Below, piece after piece: positions 6,748-14,555 of a stretch of DNA of 32,023 nucleotides (position 1 is the first letter of the stretch; each line of letters begins with the position of its first letter). The translations under genes were made by a program, and so were the position numbers. The notes beneath the pieces were generated by a model. It was not told the origin of the DNA. It saw only the letters and a list, made by a program, of their open reading frames with translations, and did not search any database. The DNA lies in assembly GCA_947453225.1 (NCBI GenBank), contig CANGFV010000013.1, forward strand, positions 1 through 32,023. Direction: 5' to 3'. The stretch is from Pseudomonadota bacterium (GTDB taxonomy: Bacteria > Pseudomonadota > Gammaproteobacteria > Steroidobacterales > Steroidobacteraceae).

Positions 6748-8145
6748 ATGACAATCCGTCACTCCAGCTCCGCAAACCTAATGCCTAAGGTATTTGCCGG
6801 CCTGGCCAGCGTGTTGCTCGTCACCAGCACCTTAGCCATGGCACAACTTCCCGCTCAGGTTGGTTCTGCACCCCTACCCTCACTTGCGCCCATCATCAAA
6901 CGTACTTCACCTGCGGTGGTGGGCATTTCCGTTAAGGGCGCACAGCAACAACAAGTCAATCCGTTGATGCAAGATCCTTTTTTTCGGCGTTTTTTCGACT
7001 TTCCTGAACAGCAACAAGAACGTCAGTTCCAAGCCTCAGGCTCGGGTGTGATTATTGATGCACAGCAAGGCTACATTCTCACTAATGCGCATGTGGTGGA
7101 TAACGCCAAAGAAATCACCGTAACGCTACTCGACAATCGCGAATTAAAAGCCACCGTCAAAGGCACTGACAGACAATCAGATATTGCAGTGCTGCAAGTG
7201 AAAGGCACGAACCTGACTGAAATCGGTATTGCTGATTCAAGCAAAGTCCAAGTCGGTGACTTCGTCATTGCTATTGGTAATCCCTTTGGTCTTGAACATA
7301 CCGTCACCTCCGGCATTATCAGCGCATTAGGTCGCGCTACTGGCATGAGCCAAGATAGCTTTGAAGATCTCATTCAAACCGATGCGCCCATTAACCCCGG
7401 CAATTCAGGCGGTGCACTGATTGATCTAAATGGTCAACTGGTCGGTATTAATTCCTCTATTTTTTCCGGTAATGGCGGCAATATCGGTATTGGCTTTGCG
7501 GTGCCTTCCAACATGGCAAAAGCTGTGATGGATCAATTGGTGAAATACGGCAAAGTGCAACGCGGCTTGCTAGGCGTGAGCATCACCAACCTCACGGCAG
7601 ACATCGCAGCAAGCCAAGGCACCACTGAAACACAAGGCGCATTTGTTTCAGAAGTCTCTGAAAACTCCGCCGCAGAAAAGGCCGGCATCAAAGCAGGCGA
7701 CATTATCACTGGCATCAACGGTAAACCGGTTAAAACCAGTTCCGCATTGCGCGCCGCCATCGGTGTGCTGCGCGTCGGTGAGAAAGTAGAAGTCAGCCTA
7801 GTGCGTGAGGGCAAACCACGCAAAGTAACTGCTACCATCGCTGAAGGTGCAGACAGCACCGTCGCCGCAGACACTGGCAATAACGGTAACAAATCTAACG
7901 GCACACATCAGGGCTTACGCGGCGCTGAATTGAGCAATAACACCGGCGGTGGCGTCTTGGTCAGCAGCGTCACCGAAGGCAGCAACGCCGCTCAAAATGG
8001 CCTGCAACGTAACGATGTCATCACGGCCGTAGGTCGTACGCGCGTCAACAGCATCAAAGAATTGCAAGACGCCACCAAAAACTTGAATGCTTTCACCTTG
8101 ATGATTCAACGCGGCAATCGCACGTTATTTGCGGTGATCCGCTAA
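6748..8145 (+). CDS. Periplasmic HtrA/Do-family serine protease
   Basis: A 465-residue DegP/DegQ-type protease and chaperone for misfolded envelope proteins. The signal peptide covers about 1-32, cleaving after AMA. The trypsin-like domain carries the triad His115 (TNAHVVD), Asp145 (SDIAVL) and Ser220 (NPGNSGGAL). Two PDZ domains follow at about 255-345 and 375-460. A Ser/Gly/Asn-rich stretch (about 368-380) links them. The Phe/Gln-rich segment near 75-95 corresponds to the LA loop and is short, which favours DegQ or the MucD-like group over E. coli DegP. I chose the ATG at 6748, with GAGG upstream, because it gives a normal signal peptide; a longer frame from 6682 and an internal ATG at 6781 exist. 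It is followed by a strong terminator. Confidence 0.9.
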   Translation: MTIRHSSSANLMPKVFAGLASVLLVTSTLAMAQLPAQVGSAPLPSLAPIIKRTSPAVVGISVKGAQQQQVNPLMQDPFFRRFFDFPEQQQERQFQASGSGVIIDAQQGYILTNAHVVDNAKEITVTLLDNRELKATVKGTDRQSDIAVLQVKGTNLTEIGIADSSKVQVGDFVIAIGNPFGLEHTVTSGIISALGRATGMSQDSFEDLIQTDAPINPGNSGGALIDLNGQLVGINSSIFSGNGGNIGIGFAVPSNMAKAVMDQLVKYGKVQRGLLGVSITNLTADIAASQGTTETQGAFVSEVSENSAAEKAGIKAGDIITGINGKPVKTSSALRAAIGVLRVGEKVEVSLVREGKPRKVTATIAEGADSTVAADTGNNGNKSNGTHQGLRGAELSNNTGGGVLVSSVTEGSNAAQNGLQRNDVITAVGRTRVNSIKELQDATKNLNAFTLMIQRGNRTLFAVIR

Positions 8146-8191
8146 CCGTTCCCGTTTTTTGCAGGTTTCAAATCCCCCTCCTGCAAAACCT

Positions 8192-8224
8192 TGGCGCGTC
8201 AGTAAAATGACGCGCCATTTTTTT
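8192..8224 (+). terminator. Strong intrinsic terminator after the protease gene
   Basis: A 10-bp GC-rich stem, TGGCGCGTCA with TGACGCGCCA, around the loop GTAAAA is followed by seven T residues (8218-8224). It ends 44 bases before the cca start. Confidence 0.9.
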
Positions 8225-8268
8225 ATAAACGACATGCACTGCCTGCGGTCTGGGCTACTATTAAGCGC

Positions 8269-9516
8269 ATGAAGACTTACCTAGTCGGTGGTGCAGTACG
8301 CGACAAACTGCTTAACCTGCCTGCTCAAGAGCAGGACTGGGTAGTAGTGGGCGGCACCCCTGAAGCATTACTGGCACAAGGCTATCAAACGGTTGGCAAA
8401 GACTTTCCTGTATTTTTGCACCCAGAGACACATGAGGAATATGCGCTGGCGCGTACTGAACGCAAAACCGGCACCGGCTATTACGGATTCGATACGCGCT
8501 TTTCACCCGATGTCACGCTGGAACAGGATTTATTGCGGCGTGATTTGACCATCAACGCCATCGCTGAAGATCTGGCTACTGGCACACTCATTGATCCCTA
8601 CGGTGGCCGCAAGGATTTAGATACCAAAGTACTGCGCCATGTCTCATCGGCATTTGTCGAAGATCCACTGCGCGTGCTGCGCGTGGCGCGCTTTGCGGCA
8701 CGCTTTGCTTCAATGGGATTTAGTGTTGCCAAAGAAACCATTGCGCTGATGCGTGAGATTAGCGCCAGCGGCGAACTCAGCACATTAACGCCCGAGCGCG
8801 TGTGGCGCGAAACACAACTGTCGCTGAGCAGCGACGCACCACAGGTATATCTGCAAGTACTGCGTGAATGCGGTGCGCTAAAAATCATTTTGCCTGAGGT
8901 TGATGCGCTCTTTGGTGTGCCTCAACCTGAACGCTGGCATCCAGAAATTGATACGGGTGTGCATATGCTGATGGTCATGACACAGGCGGCGCGCATCAGC
9001 AGCGATCCAGTCATGCGCTTTGGTGCGCTGATGCATGATCTTGGCAAAGGCACCACACCCAAAGCTGAATGGCCGCGGCATATTGGCCATGAAGCACGTG
9101 GCGTGCCGCTGGTCAAAGCGGTATGCGAACGCTGGCGCGTACCCAATGAATATCGCGAGCTTGCTGTGATGTGTGCTGAGCATCATGGCAAATTACATAC
9201 CGTGTTTGAGATGCGCACCAGCACCCTGCTGAATTTCCTTGAGCAACTTGATTCACTACGACGCCCGCAGCGTTTTGAACAATTCCTAAAGGCCTGTGAA
9301 GCAGATTCGCGCGGTCGTACCGGATTTGAAAACCGCGACTATCCGCAAGCTCAATTCCTCTCACAGGCACGCAGCATTGTGGCCGACATCAAACCCGATG
9401 CCGCAATGATAGAAAAACATAGTGGCGCACAAATTGCGGACACTTTGCGTCAGCAGCGCATTGCTGCCTTAGATCAATTCAAATCGAACTACCCGCACCC
9501 AACGAATGAGGCATGA
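8269..9516 (+). CDS. cca: CCA tRNA nucleotidyltransferase with HD domain
   Basis: The 415-residue enzyme adds or repairs the 3'-terminal CCA of tRNAs; its length is close to E. coli Cca (412). The N-terminal nucleotidyltransferase signature is GGAVRD (7-12). It is followed by the metal-binding motif, which reads E21-Q-D23 instead of the D21-x-D23 of E. coli. Then come EEYALARTERKTG, RRDLTINA and EDPLRVLRVARFAARF. A C-terminal HD phosphohydrolase domain contains MHDLGKG near residue 250. There is no clear Shine-Dalgarno before the ATG. The last 34 codons plus the stop region are repeated directly downstream (see 9431-9634). The gene is convergent with the methyltransferase at 9619. Confidence 0.93.
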   Translation: MKTYLVGGAVRDKLLNLPAQEQDWVVVGGTPEALLAQGYQTVGKDFPVFLHPETHEEYALARTERKTGTGYYGFDTRFSPDVTLEQDLLRRDLTINAIAEDLATGTLIDPYGGRKDLDTKVLRHVSSAFVEDPLRVLRVARFAARFASMGFSVAKETIALMREISASGELSTLTPERVWRETQLSLSSDAPQVYLQVLRECGALKIILPEVDALFGVPQPERWHPEIDTGVHMLMVMTQAARISSDPVMRFGALMHDLGKGTTPKAEWPRHIGHEARGVPLVKAVCERWRVPNEYRELAVMCAEHHGKLHTVFEMRTSTLLNFLEQLDSLRRPQRFEQFLKACEADSRGRTGFENRDYPQAQFLSQARSIVADIKPDAAMIEKHSGAQIADTLRQQRIAALDQFKSNYPHPTNEA

Positions 9517-9634
9517 TTACAGCCGATCACGCAAATTGCGGACACTTTACGCCAGCAGCGCATTACTGCCTTAGATCAATTCAAATCGAACTATCCACAC
9601 CCAACGAATGAGGCGTAATTACAGCCGATCACGC
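9431..9634. repeat. 102-bp tandem duplication of the cca 3' end
   Basis: Unit 9431-9532 is repeated as 9533-9634 with period 102 bp, exactly 34 codons. About seven substitutions separate the copies within the coding part: TTG/TTA, CGT/CGC, GCT/ACT, TAC/TAT, CCG/CCA, GCA/GCG and the stop TGA/TAA. Only GCT/ACT changes an amino acid. A short similar sequence at the methyltransferase end (AAATCGCGGA at 9635) matches the repeat start AAATTGCGGA, which suggests recombination at short homology between the two convergent gene ends. Copy 2 stays open in the cca frame after the first stop but has no start of its own. Confidence 0.9.
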
Positions 9635-10815
9635 AAATCGCGGAACATAAAGCCACTTAATTGCACTTCGCAATCTTTAGAAAACGCCATGGCCTTGAAG
9701 CTTTCACCCATCTCACTGGGTAGCGTGAGTTTTTGCACTTGTTGAGACAGCGACCAGCGCACCGCATCGGGTTGTTCACTCATATCCGCCAACAATCGAT
9801 CTAAACCACACCCCAACAAAAAATGCGCCTGCGTAGCAAAGCCTTCTAAGGTCAGCCCTGCAGCAAGACCTGCACTAGCCACTGCGGTGAAATCCACCCA
9901 CGCAGTAATATCTTGTAAACCGACATTCATCAAAGGATCGTCGTGCATGCGCTGACGAAAAAAACAACTGAGCGTACCGCGCGTACGTTCGGCACTGTAA
10001 TACTGCGACTGAGAAAAGCCGTAATCGATAAACAACACGACGCCCTGTTGCATGCACTCGGCCAAGGCGCTTATCCACGCGGGTAGTTGCATATTTACTT
10101 CACTGCAATAACCTTCTGGCCACGCGGCTCGTAGAGCTGGGTCAATCTGCTCTACTCCTGCAGTTAATGTTGTATCTGCACTACGCGACTGCCAACGCAA
10201 GCCTGCCTCACTGTGGGCAACACCTAACCCCTGCACGCTGCCGCGCTGCACACAAAAACGTTGCACCGGTAAGGCATCCAACACTTCATTAGCAACAATC
10301 ACACCCACAAAATTTTTTGGCAAGGAAGATAGCCACTGCACTCGCTCAACATGCTGCGGTGCTTGCTGTTGAATCAGCGCTTGCTGGCGCGCACGCAAAT
10401 CGGCGCTGACCTCAAGAATGTAATAACGCTCAGGTAGACAGCCCATACGTTCAAACTCGTGCAGCATTTCAACAGCCATGACGCCAGAGCCCGCGCCCAA
10501 CTCAAGTACACTGCCTTGTGGTAATTGACGCAATACCTCAATGCATTGCAGTGCCACACAACGACTAAATAAGGGAGAAATTTCTGGCGCTGTAGTGAAA
10601 TCGCCACCCGCGCCCAACTTATGCGCGCCGGCGCTGTAATAGCCCAACCCCGGCGCATACAACGCTAAATTCATAAAGGATTGAAAATCCAGCCAGCCGC
10701 CGGCCTCTTGAATGGCCGTGTGAATGACCTGCAACAAACGCGCACTATGCGCCTGCTCTTCAGCAGTAAGAGACTCTGTTAATTCGTAGCGTGGTGATGC
10801 TAAGGTGTGTTGCAT
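9619..10815 (-). CDS. Class I SAM-dependent methyltransferase, MidA/NDUFAF7 family
   Basis: The 398-residue cytoplasmic protein has the COG1565 architecture. The SAM-binding motif I LELGAGSGVMA lies at about 100-110, then ILEVSADLRARQQ, NEVLDALPVQRF, and the family-typical FIDYGF and the Arg/Gly/Thr segment RTRGTLSCFFRQRMHDDP with GLQDITAWVDFT. The eukaryotic relative NDUFAF7 methylates an arginine of respiratory complex I; the bacterial substrate is not settled, so I give no gene symbol. Its last seven codons fall inside the duplicated segment shared with cca. It is divergent from the pteridine reductase gene, with only 38 bases between the two starts, so their promoters must overlap. Confidence 0.85.
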   Translation of the reverse strand: MQHTLASPRYELTESLTAEEQAHSARLLQVIHTAIQEAGGWLDFQSFMNLALYAPGLGYYSAGAHKLGAGGDFTTAPEISPLFSRCVALQCIEVLRQLPQGSVLELGAGSGVMAVEMLHEFERMGCLPERYYILEVSADLRARQQALIQQQAPQHVERVQWLSSLPKNFVGVIVANEVLDALPVQRFCVQRGSVQGLGVAHSEAGLRWQSRSADTTLTAGVEQIDPALRAAWPEGYCSEVNMQLPAWISALAECMQQGVVLFIDYGFSQSQYYSAERTRGTLSCFFRQRMHDDPLMNVGLQDITAWVDFTAVASAGLAAGLTLEGFATQAHFLLGCGLDRLLADMSEQPDAVRWSLSQQVQKLTLPSEMGESFKAMAFSKDCEVQLSGFMFRDLRDRL

Positions 10816-10853
10816 ACTGTTTTGTGGGTCATTGCCTTAGCATCAAATGAGTC

Positions 10854-11615
10854 ATGAGTAATATCGCCCCTACACCTTCGCTGGCTGGAAAAGTTGTACT
10901 GATTACCGGCGGCGCTAAACGCCTCGGCAATGCCATTGCTCATGCCCTACATGAGCAGGGTGCACAATTGGTTATTCATTATCGCAGTTCACAGACCGCC
11001 GCTGAAACACTTGTTGCAGAATTAAATGCGCACCGTACTAATTCAGCTATCGCCGTGCACTGTAACTTACTCGACACTCAAGCACTGCCGCACCTGATTG
11101 ATACGACGATAAAGCACTTTTCGCGCTTAGATATCCTGATTAACAACGCGTCTAGCTTTTATCCCACGCCCATGGGGTCAATTAACGAAGAACAATGGGA
11201 TGACCTATTTGCCAGCAATTTGAAAGCACCGCTATTTCTTGCACAAGCGGCTATGCCACATTTGCGTGCTACGCAAGGCTTGATCCTGAATATGGTCGAC
11301 ATTCATGCACAACGCCCGCTGCCCAACTACACGGTGTATTGCTTGGCTAAAGCCGGATTGATCACTTTGACTAAATCTTTAGCGCGCGAGCTAGGTCCTG
11401 ACATTCGCGTTAATGGCATCGCCCCCGGCCCCGTGCTCTGGCCAGAACAGCCAATGGATGTTGGGTTACAACAAGAAATTATTAGTAAGACCGCGTTAAA
11501 GCGCCAAGGCTCGCCGCAAGACATTGCGCTTGCGGCGTTGTACTTTGCTAAAGACGCGCCTTATGTCACCGGTCAAATTCTGGCCGTTGATGGCGGCCGA
11601 AGCATTGGCTGGTAG
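10854..11615 (+). CDS. folM: Pteridine reductase, FolM-like short-chain dehydrogenase
   Basis: The 253-residue SDR enzyme probably reduces dihydromonapterin, dihydrofolate or a related pterin with NADPH. It has the cofactor motif in the pteridine-reductase form TGGAKRLG (residues 19-26; Lys-Arg instead of the usual second Gly region), then HYRSS, which favours NADPH. NNASSFYPTPMG and the catalytic YCLAK (Tyr-x3-Lys) follow. The distinctive Ser/Phe/Tyr stretch after NNA is typical of FolM/PTR1 rather than FabG. It is convergent with folK, 18 bases apart, and folB lies next to that, which strengthens a pterin assignment. FolM is an inference at substrate level; the SDR fold is certain. Confidence 0.8.
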   Translation: MSNIAPTPSLAGKVVLITGGAKRLGNAIAHALHEQGAQLVIHYRSSQTAAETLVAELNAHRTNSAIAVHCNLLDTQALPHLIDTTIKHFSRLDILINNASSFYPTPMGSINEEQWDDLFASNLKAPLFLAQAAMPHLRATQGLILNMVDIHAQRPLPNYTVYCLAKAGLITLTKSLARELGPDIRVNGIAPGPVLWPEQPMDVGLQQEIISKTALKRQGSPQDIALAALYFAKDAPYVTGQILAVDGGRSIGW

Positions 11616-11633
11616 CTAGACTGGAAATAAGAT

Positions 11634-12116
11634 TTACAGATCAACCAGCGTCAGCGGATGCGCGGTCTGATCAAACTCACTCCACAACTGCCCAATGGTT
11701 TTGTGCAATGTTGGATGCACGACATCAGGGGCAATCTCGGCCAATGGACCCAGCATATAAGCGCGCTTGATAAGATCAGGACGCGGTAACGTAATCGCAT
11801 GCGTCGCGCACACCATATCGCCATAGAGCAATAAATCTAAATCCAGTGTGCGCGGCTCAAACTTAGGTGCTTTGCGCGGACGACCACATAAGTTTTCAAT
11901 CGCTTGTAACACCGATAACACTTCGGTCAGCGTTAATTCAGCTTTAAAACCAATCACCAAATTAATGAATTCTGGCCCGTCGAAACCGGCAGCCTTATTT
12001 CGATACGCGCGCGACAACTGCACATCGCCCAAGCGACGTTTAATGGCATTAATTGCAGTGCGCAAGTTTTGCTTAGGCTCGATATTGCTACCGGCCGAAA
12101 CGTAGACATCTATCAT
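11634..12116 (-). CDS. folK: 2-amino-4-hydroxy-6-hydroxymethyldihydropteridine pyrophosphokinase
   Basis: HPPK transfers pyrophosphate from ATP to 6-hydroxymethyl-dihydropterin, the step before dihydropteroate synthase in folate synthesis. The 160-residue protein is of normal length. It shows the N-terminal YVSAGSNIEPK, the RNKAAGFDGPEFIN region corresponding to the substrate loop, and the signature RTLDLDLLLYGD with the metal-binding Asp pair. It follows folB after 16 bases in the same direction and is presumably co-transcribed with tsaD and folB. Confidence 0.93.
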   Translation of the reverse strand: MIDVYVSAGSNIEPKQNLRTAINAIKRRLGDVQLSRAYRNKAAGFDGPEFINLVIGFKAELTLTEVLSVLQAIENLCGRPRKAPKFEPRTLDLDLLLYGDMVCATHAITLPRPDLIKRAYMLGPLAEIAPDVVHPTLHKTIGQLWSEFDQTAHPLTLVDL

Positions 12117-12132
12117 TATTTATCTCGTACAG

Positions 12133-12504
12133 TTATAGGTAATCTTCAGCGGATCGCTCAACAGATATCCCTACATCCCGCGAGTTGCGTATTGCACCTT
12201 GTTTGTTCAACCGAACACGCACCCAAGGCACAGAAAACTCCGTTATTACAACCCGTGCGATATTTTCGGTCAAGGCTTCTACCAATTGATATTGCGAATT
12301 ACCGATAAAATCGAGCAATCGCTTACTGACAGCTTTGTAATCTAGAGTGTCTTTGATGTTGTCGCTGGCGGCAGCCTTACGAATATCGAAGCTCATTTCT
12401 AAGTCCACCACTACCGTTTGCTTGACCTTGCGCTCCCAATCCCAAATACCGACGATGCATTCGGTACGCAGACCCGTCAGGAAAATTTTGTCATTCATCG
12501 CCAT
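12133..12504 (-). CDS. folB: Dihydroneopterin aldolase
   Basis: The 123-residue enzyme converts dihydroneopterin to 6-hydroxymethyl-dihydropterin and glycolaldehyde, and usually also epimerises it; it acts immediately before FolK. Family features are GIWDWERKVKQ, the LDYKAVSK segment, the catalytic-region LVEALTENIA with its conserved Glu, and the C-terminal VRLNKQGAIRNSRDVG. The start is ambiguous between the ATGs at 12504 and 12498, neither with a strong Shine-Dalgarno. It lies 39 bases after tsaD. In E. coli and Pseudomonas plsY is near this position; it is not present here. Confidence 0.92.
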   Translation of the reverse strand: MAMNDKIFLTGLRTECIVGIWDWERKVKQTVVVDLEMSFDIRKAAASDNIKDTLDYKAVSKRLLDFIGNSQYQLVEALTENIARVVITEFSVPWVRVRLNKQGAIRNSRDVGISVERSAEDYL

Positions 12505-12543
12505 GTAAATTTACTCAACACCTTCTAAATCGTTGCCACACCA

Positions 12544-13572
12544 CTACGGCGCCAGCAGGCTATCGATGGGCCAACGCGCCACCGCACGAATATTTAACTC
12601 ATCGCACTCACCCGCCATCAATCGCTGACAGCCCACATACGCAATCATCGCGGCATTATCAGTACAAAACTCCAGCCGTGGATAACGCACTGTAACGCCA
12701 TGCCGCTGACCAATAGATAACAAGCGCGCGCGCAAGGCGCGATTAGCGCCCACGCCACCGGCCACGACTAAAGTTTTTGCACCGGTGTGCTTCAGCGCGC
12801 GCATACATTTGGCCGCCAAGGTTTCCACCACCGCCTCCTGAAATGAACTGGCCACATCGGCACGCGTTTGCTCATCTAGCGGCGCGCCCTCTTGCTGCAA
12901 CTGGCGCAATGTCGTGACCACCGCCGTTTTCAAGCCACTAAAACTGAAATCCAATCCGGGACGGTCGAGCATGGGTCGGGGAAAGTCGAATCGATCGGGT
13001 CGTCCCGTTTCTGCCATTGCGGCTAACGCCGGCCCGCCCGGATAGGGCAAACCCATAGCTTTGGCGGTTTTATCAAACGCCTCACCGGCAGCATCATCTA
13101 AGGTAGAGCCCACAATTTGGTAGCGCCCCAAGCCCTCCACCTGCGCCAATAGGGTATGCCCGCCTGAAACCAGTAGCGCCACAAACGGATACTTCGGCGG
13201 GTCGTCTTCGAGCATTGGCGCCAGCAAATGCCCTTCTAAATGATGCACCCCTAGCGCCGGCAGGCCACGGGCAAAGGCGTAACTGCGCGCCACGGCTGCA
13301 CCCACCAGCAATGCGCCGATCAGTCCGGGACCGGCGGTATAGGCCACGCCGTCTAGTTCATCTTGGGGAGTACCCGTCTCGTTCAGCGTCGACTCGATGA
13401 GGGGCAGCAGTTTGCTGACATGATCGCGCGAGGCCAGTTCCGGCACCACCCCGCCAAAAGCGGCATGCAAGGCCACCTGACTATGAACCTGATGCGCCAA
13501 AAGGCCCCGCTGGCTGTCATAGACCGCCACGGCCGTTTCGTCACAGGAAGTCTCGATTGCCAGTACCCGCAT
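12544..13572 (-). CDS. tsaD: tRNA N6-adenosine threonylcarbamoyltransferase
   Basis: TsaD (formerly Gcp/YgjD) transfers the threonylcarbamoyl group from TC-AMP to A37 of ANN-decoding tRNAs, working with TsaB and TsaE. The 342-residue length and N-terminus [16 protein letters not shown] are typical. The metal ligands are visible as His111 and His115 in HHLEGH and Asp near 304 in CTDNAAM, and the nucleotide-site motif is [13 protein letters not shown]. It is divergent from rpsU across 131 bases, the arrangement conserved in gammaproteobacteria, and is followed on the same strand by folB and folK. Confidence 0.96.
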   Translation of the reverse strand: MRVLAIETSCDETAVAVYDSQRGLLAHQVHSQVALHAAFGGVVPELASRDHVSKLLPLIESTLNETGTPQDELDGVAYTAGPGLIGALLVGAAVARSYAFARGLPALGVHHLEGHLLAPMLEDDPPKYPFVALLVSGGHTLLAQVEGLGRYQIVGSTLDDAAGEAFDKTAKAMGLPYPGGPALAAMAETGRPDRFDFPRPMLDRPGLDFSFSGLKTAVVTTLRQLQQEGAPLDEQTRADVASSFQEAVVETLAAKCMRALKHTGAKTLVVAGGVGANRALRARLLSIGQRHGVTVRYPRLEFCTDNAAMIAYVGCQRLMAGECDELNIRAVARWPIDSLLAP

Positions 13573-13665
13573 GCGCTGTTTCTACCCAAAGTAATCCGCG
13601 GAGCATACCTGCCTTTGCTTTTCCGCGCGGGTCTCATTAAACTGCCGCGCTCTTTTGACCCCATA

Positions 13666-13689
13666 GACCGGTAAGAACTGGTCTTTTTT
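13666..13689 (+). terminator. Terminator-like hairpin in the rpsU leader (possible attenuator)
   Basis: GACCGG (13666-13671) pairs with CTGGTC (13678-13683), including one G-T pair, around TAAGAA, and is followed by six T residues (13684-13689). This is intrinsic-terminator geometry, but it lies only 14 bases before the rpsU ATG, downstream of any rpsU promoter. It may therefore act as an attenuator limiting ribosomal protein S21 expression. Confidence 0.5.
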
Positions 13690-13703
13690 AGTTCGAGGTT
13701 GCG

Positions 13704-13955
13704 ATGCCTAGCGTTCGCGTTCGAGAGAACGAATATTTCGATGCCGCCCTGCGCCGTTTCAAGCGCGCCTGCGAAAAAGCAGGTGTGCTCACTGAACTAC
13801 GTCGCCGTGAATTTTATGAAAAACCCACTCAAGAAAGAAAACGCAAAAAAGCGGCTGCTGTAAAGCGCCACATGAAGCGCTCTAACCGTCCATCAAGCGC
13901 CCCACGTGGTCGCCCACTGACGGCGGCTCGTCCTGCTGCGGCACGCGCATCTTAA
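13704..13955 (+). CDS. rpsU: 30S ribosomal protein S21 with altered C-terminal tail
   Basis: S21 sits on the 30S platform near the mRNA 3'-anti-Shine-Dalgarno region. Residues 1-60 match the E. coli protein almost throughout ([42 protein letters not shown]). The protein is 83 residues instead of 71. After residue 60 the usual Arg/Leu-rich end is replaced by a Pro/Ala/Arg/Ser tail with APRGRP and [11 protein letters not shown] good Shine-Dalgarno (GAGGT) precedes the ATG. It is the first gene of a unit with yqeY, 18 bases downstream. The tail looks like a lineage-specific extension rather than a frameshift, because it remains basic and ends in a normal stop. Confidence 0.96.
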   Translation: MPSVRVRENEYFDAALRRFKRACEKAGVLTELRRREFYEKPTQERKRKKAAAVKRHMKRSNRPSSAPRGRPLTAARPAAARAS

Positions 13956-13973
13956 TTACTTCTAGTTAAGATC

Positions 13974-14420
13974 ATGTCGCTCAAGGAACGCATCAGTGAA
14001 GACATGAAGGCCGCCATGCGCGCCAAAGACACCGATCGTCTTGGCACCATTCGCATGTTGCAAGCGGCCATTAAACAGCGTGAAGTCGATGAACGCATCA
14101 CGCTGGATGATGTCCAGATTATGGCCGCGCTGGAAAAGATGATTAAATCTCGTAAGGAAGCGATCGAGCAATTCCGCGCAGGTAATCGTGAAGATCTGGC
14201 TGAGAAAGAAGCTCGCGAAATTGCTCAACTACAGGTGTATCTGCCTGAACAACTCTCTCCTGCCGAACTTGAAGCTGTGATTGCTGCTGCAATTGCTAGC
14301 ACGGGCGCCACATCCATCAAAGACATGGGCAAAGTGGTCGCTGCTGTTAAACAGCAAGCCGCGGGTCGCGCAGACATGGGCGCCGTGAGCGCCACCATCA
14401 AAGCCAAACTCGGCGGCTAA
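13974..14420 (+). CDS. GatB/YqeY domain-containing protein
   Basis: The 148-residue helical protein resembles the tRNA-binding tail domain of the GatB subunit of tRNA amidotransferase, as a stand-alone YqeY protein. Seen motifs are LKERISEDMKAAMRAKD, RLGTIRMLQAAIKQREVD, the YLPEQLSPAELEA segment and the C-terminal GKVVAAVKQQAAGRADMG. Its precise function is not established. It lies 18 bases after rpsU and ends before an intrinsic terminator. In Pseudomonas the same gene is placed between rpsU and dnaG. Confidence 0.92.
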   Translation: MSLKERISEDMKAAMRAKDTDRLGTIRMLQAAIKQREVDERITLDDVQIMAALEKMIKSRKEAIEQFRAGNREDLAEKEAREIAQLQVYLPEQLSPAELEAVIAAAIASTGATSIKDMGKVVAAVKQQAAGRADMGAVSATIKAKLGG

Positions 14421-14447
14421 TGCCGCTACTGTAAAATTTCTTTACAC

Positions 14448-14471
14448 AAGGCGCTACACAGCGCCTTTTTT
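14448..14471 (+). terminator. Intrinsic terminator after rpsU-yqeY
   Basis: AAGGCGC (14448-14454) pairs with GCGCCTT (14461-14467) around TACACA, and the T-run continues to 14471. It separates rpsU-yqeY from the following barrel-protein gene, so dnaG cannot be in the same simple transcript. Confidence 0.9.
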
Positions 14472-14555
14472 GTTGAGTTCTGTTGAGGCTACTTCACGAC
14501 ACTTGCGATAACAGGATAATCACAAGCTTGCTTCCCCCAACACAGGTCAATTCAC

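Noticed and set aside
9517-9618. Separate small gene in the second cca-tail copy
   Set aside because: No start codon of its own; it is simply the duplicated tail of cca after its stop codon.
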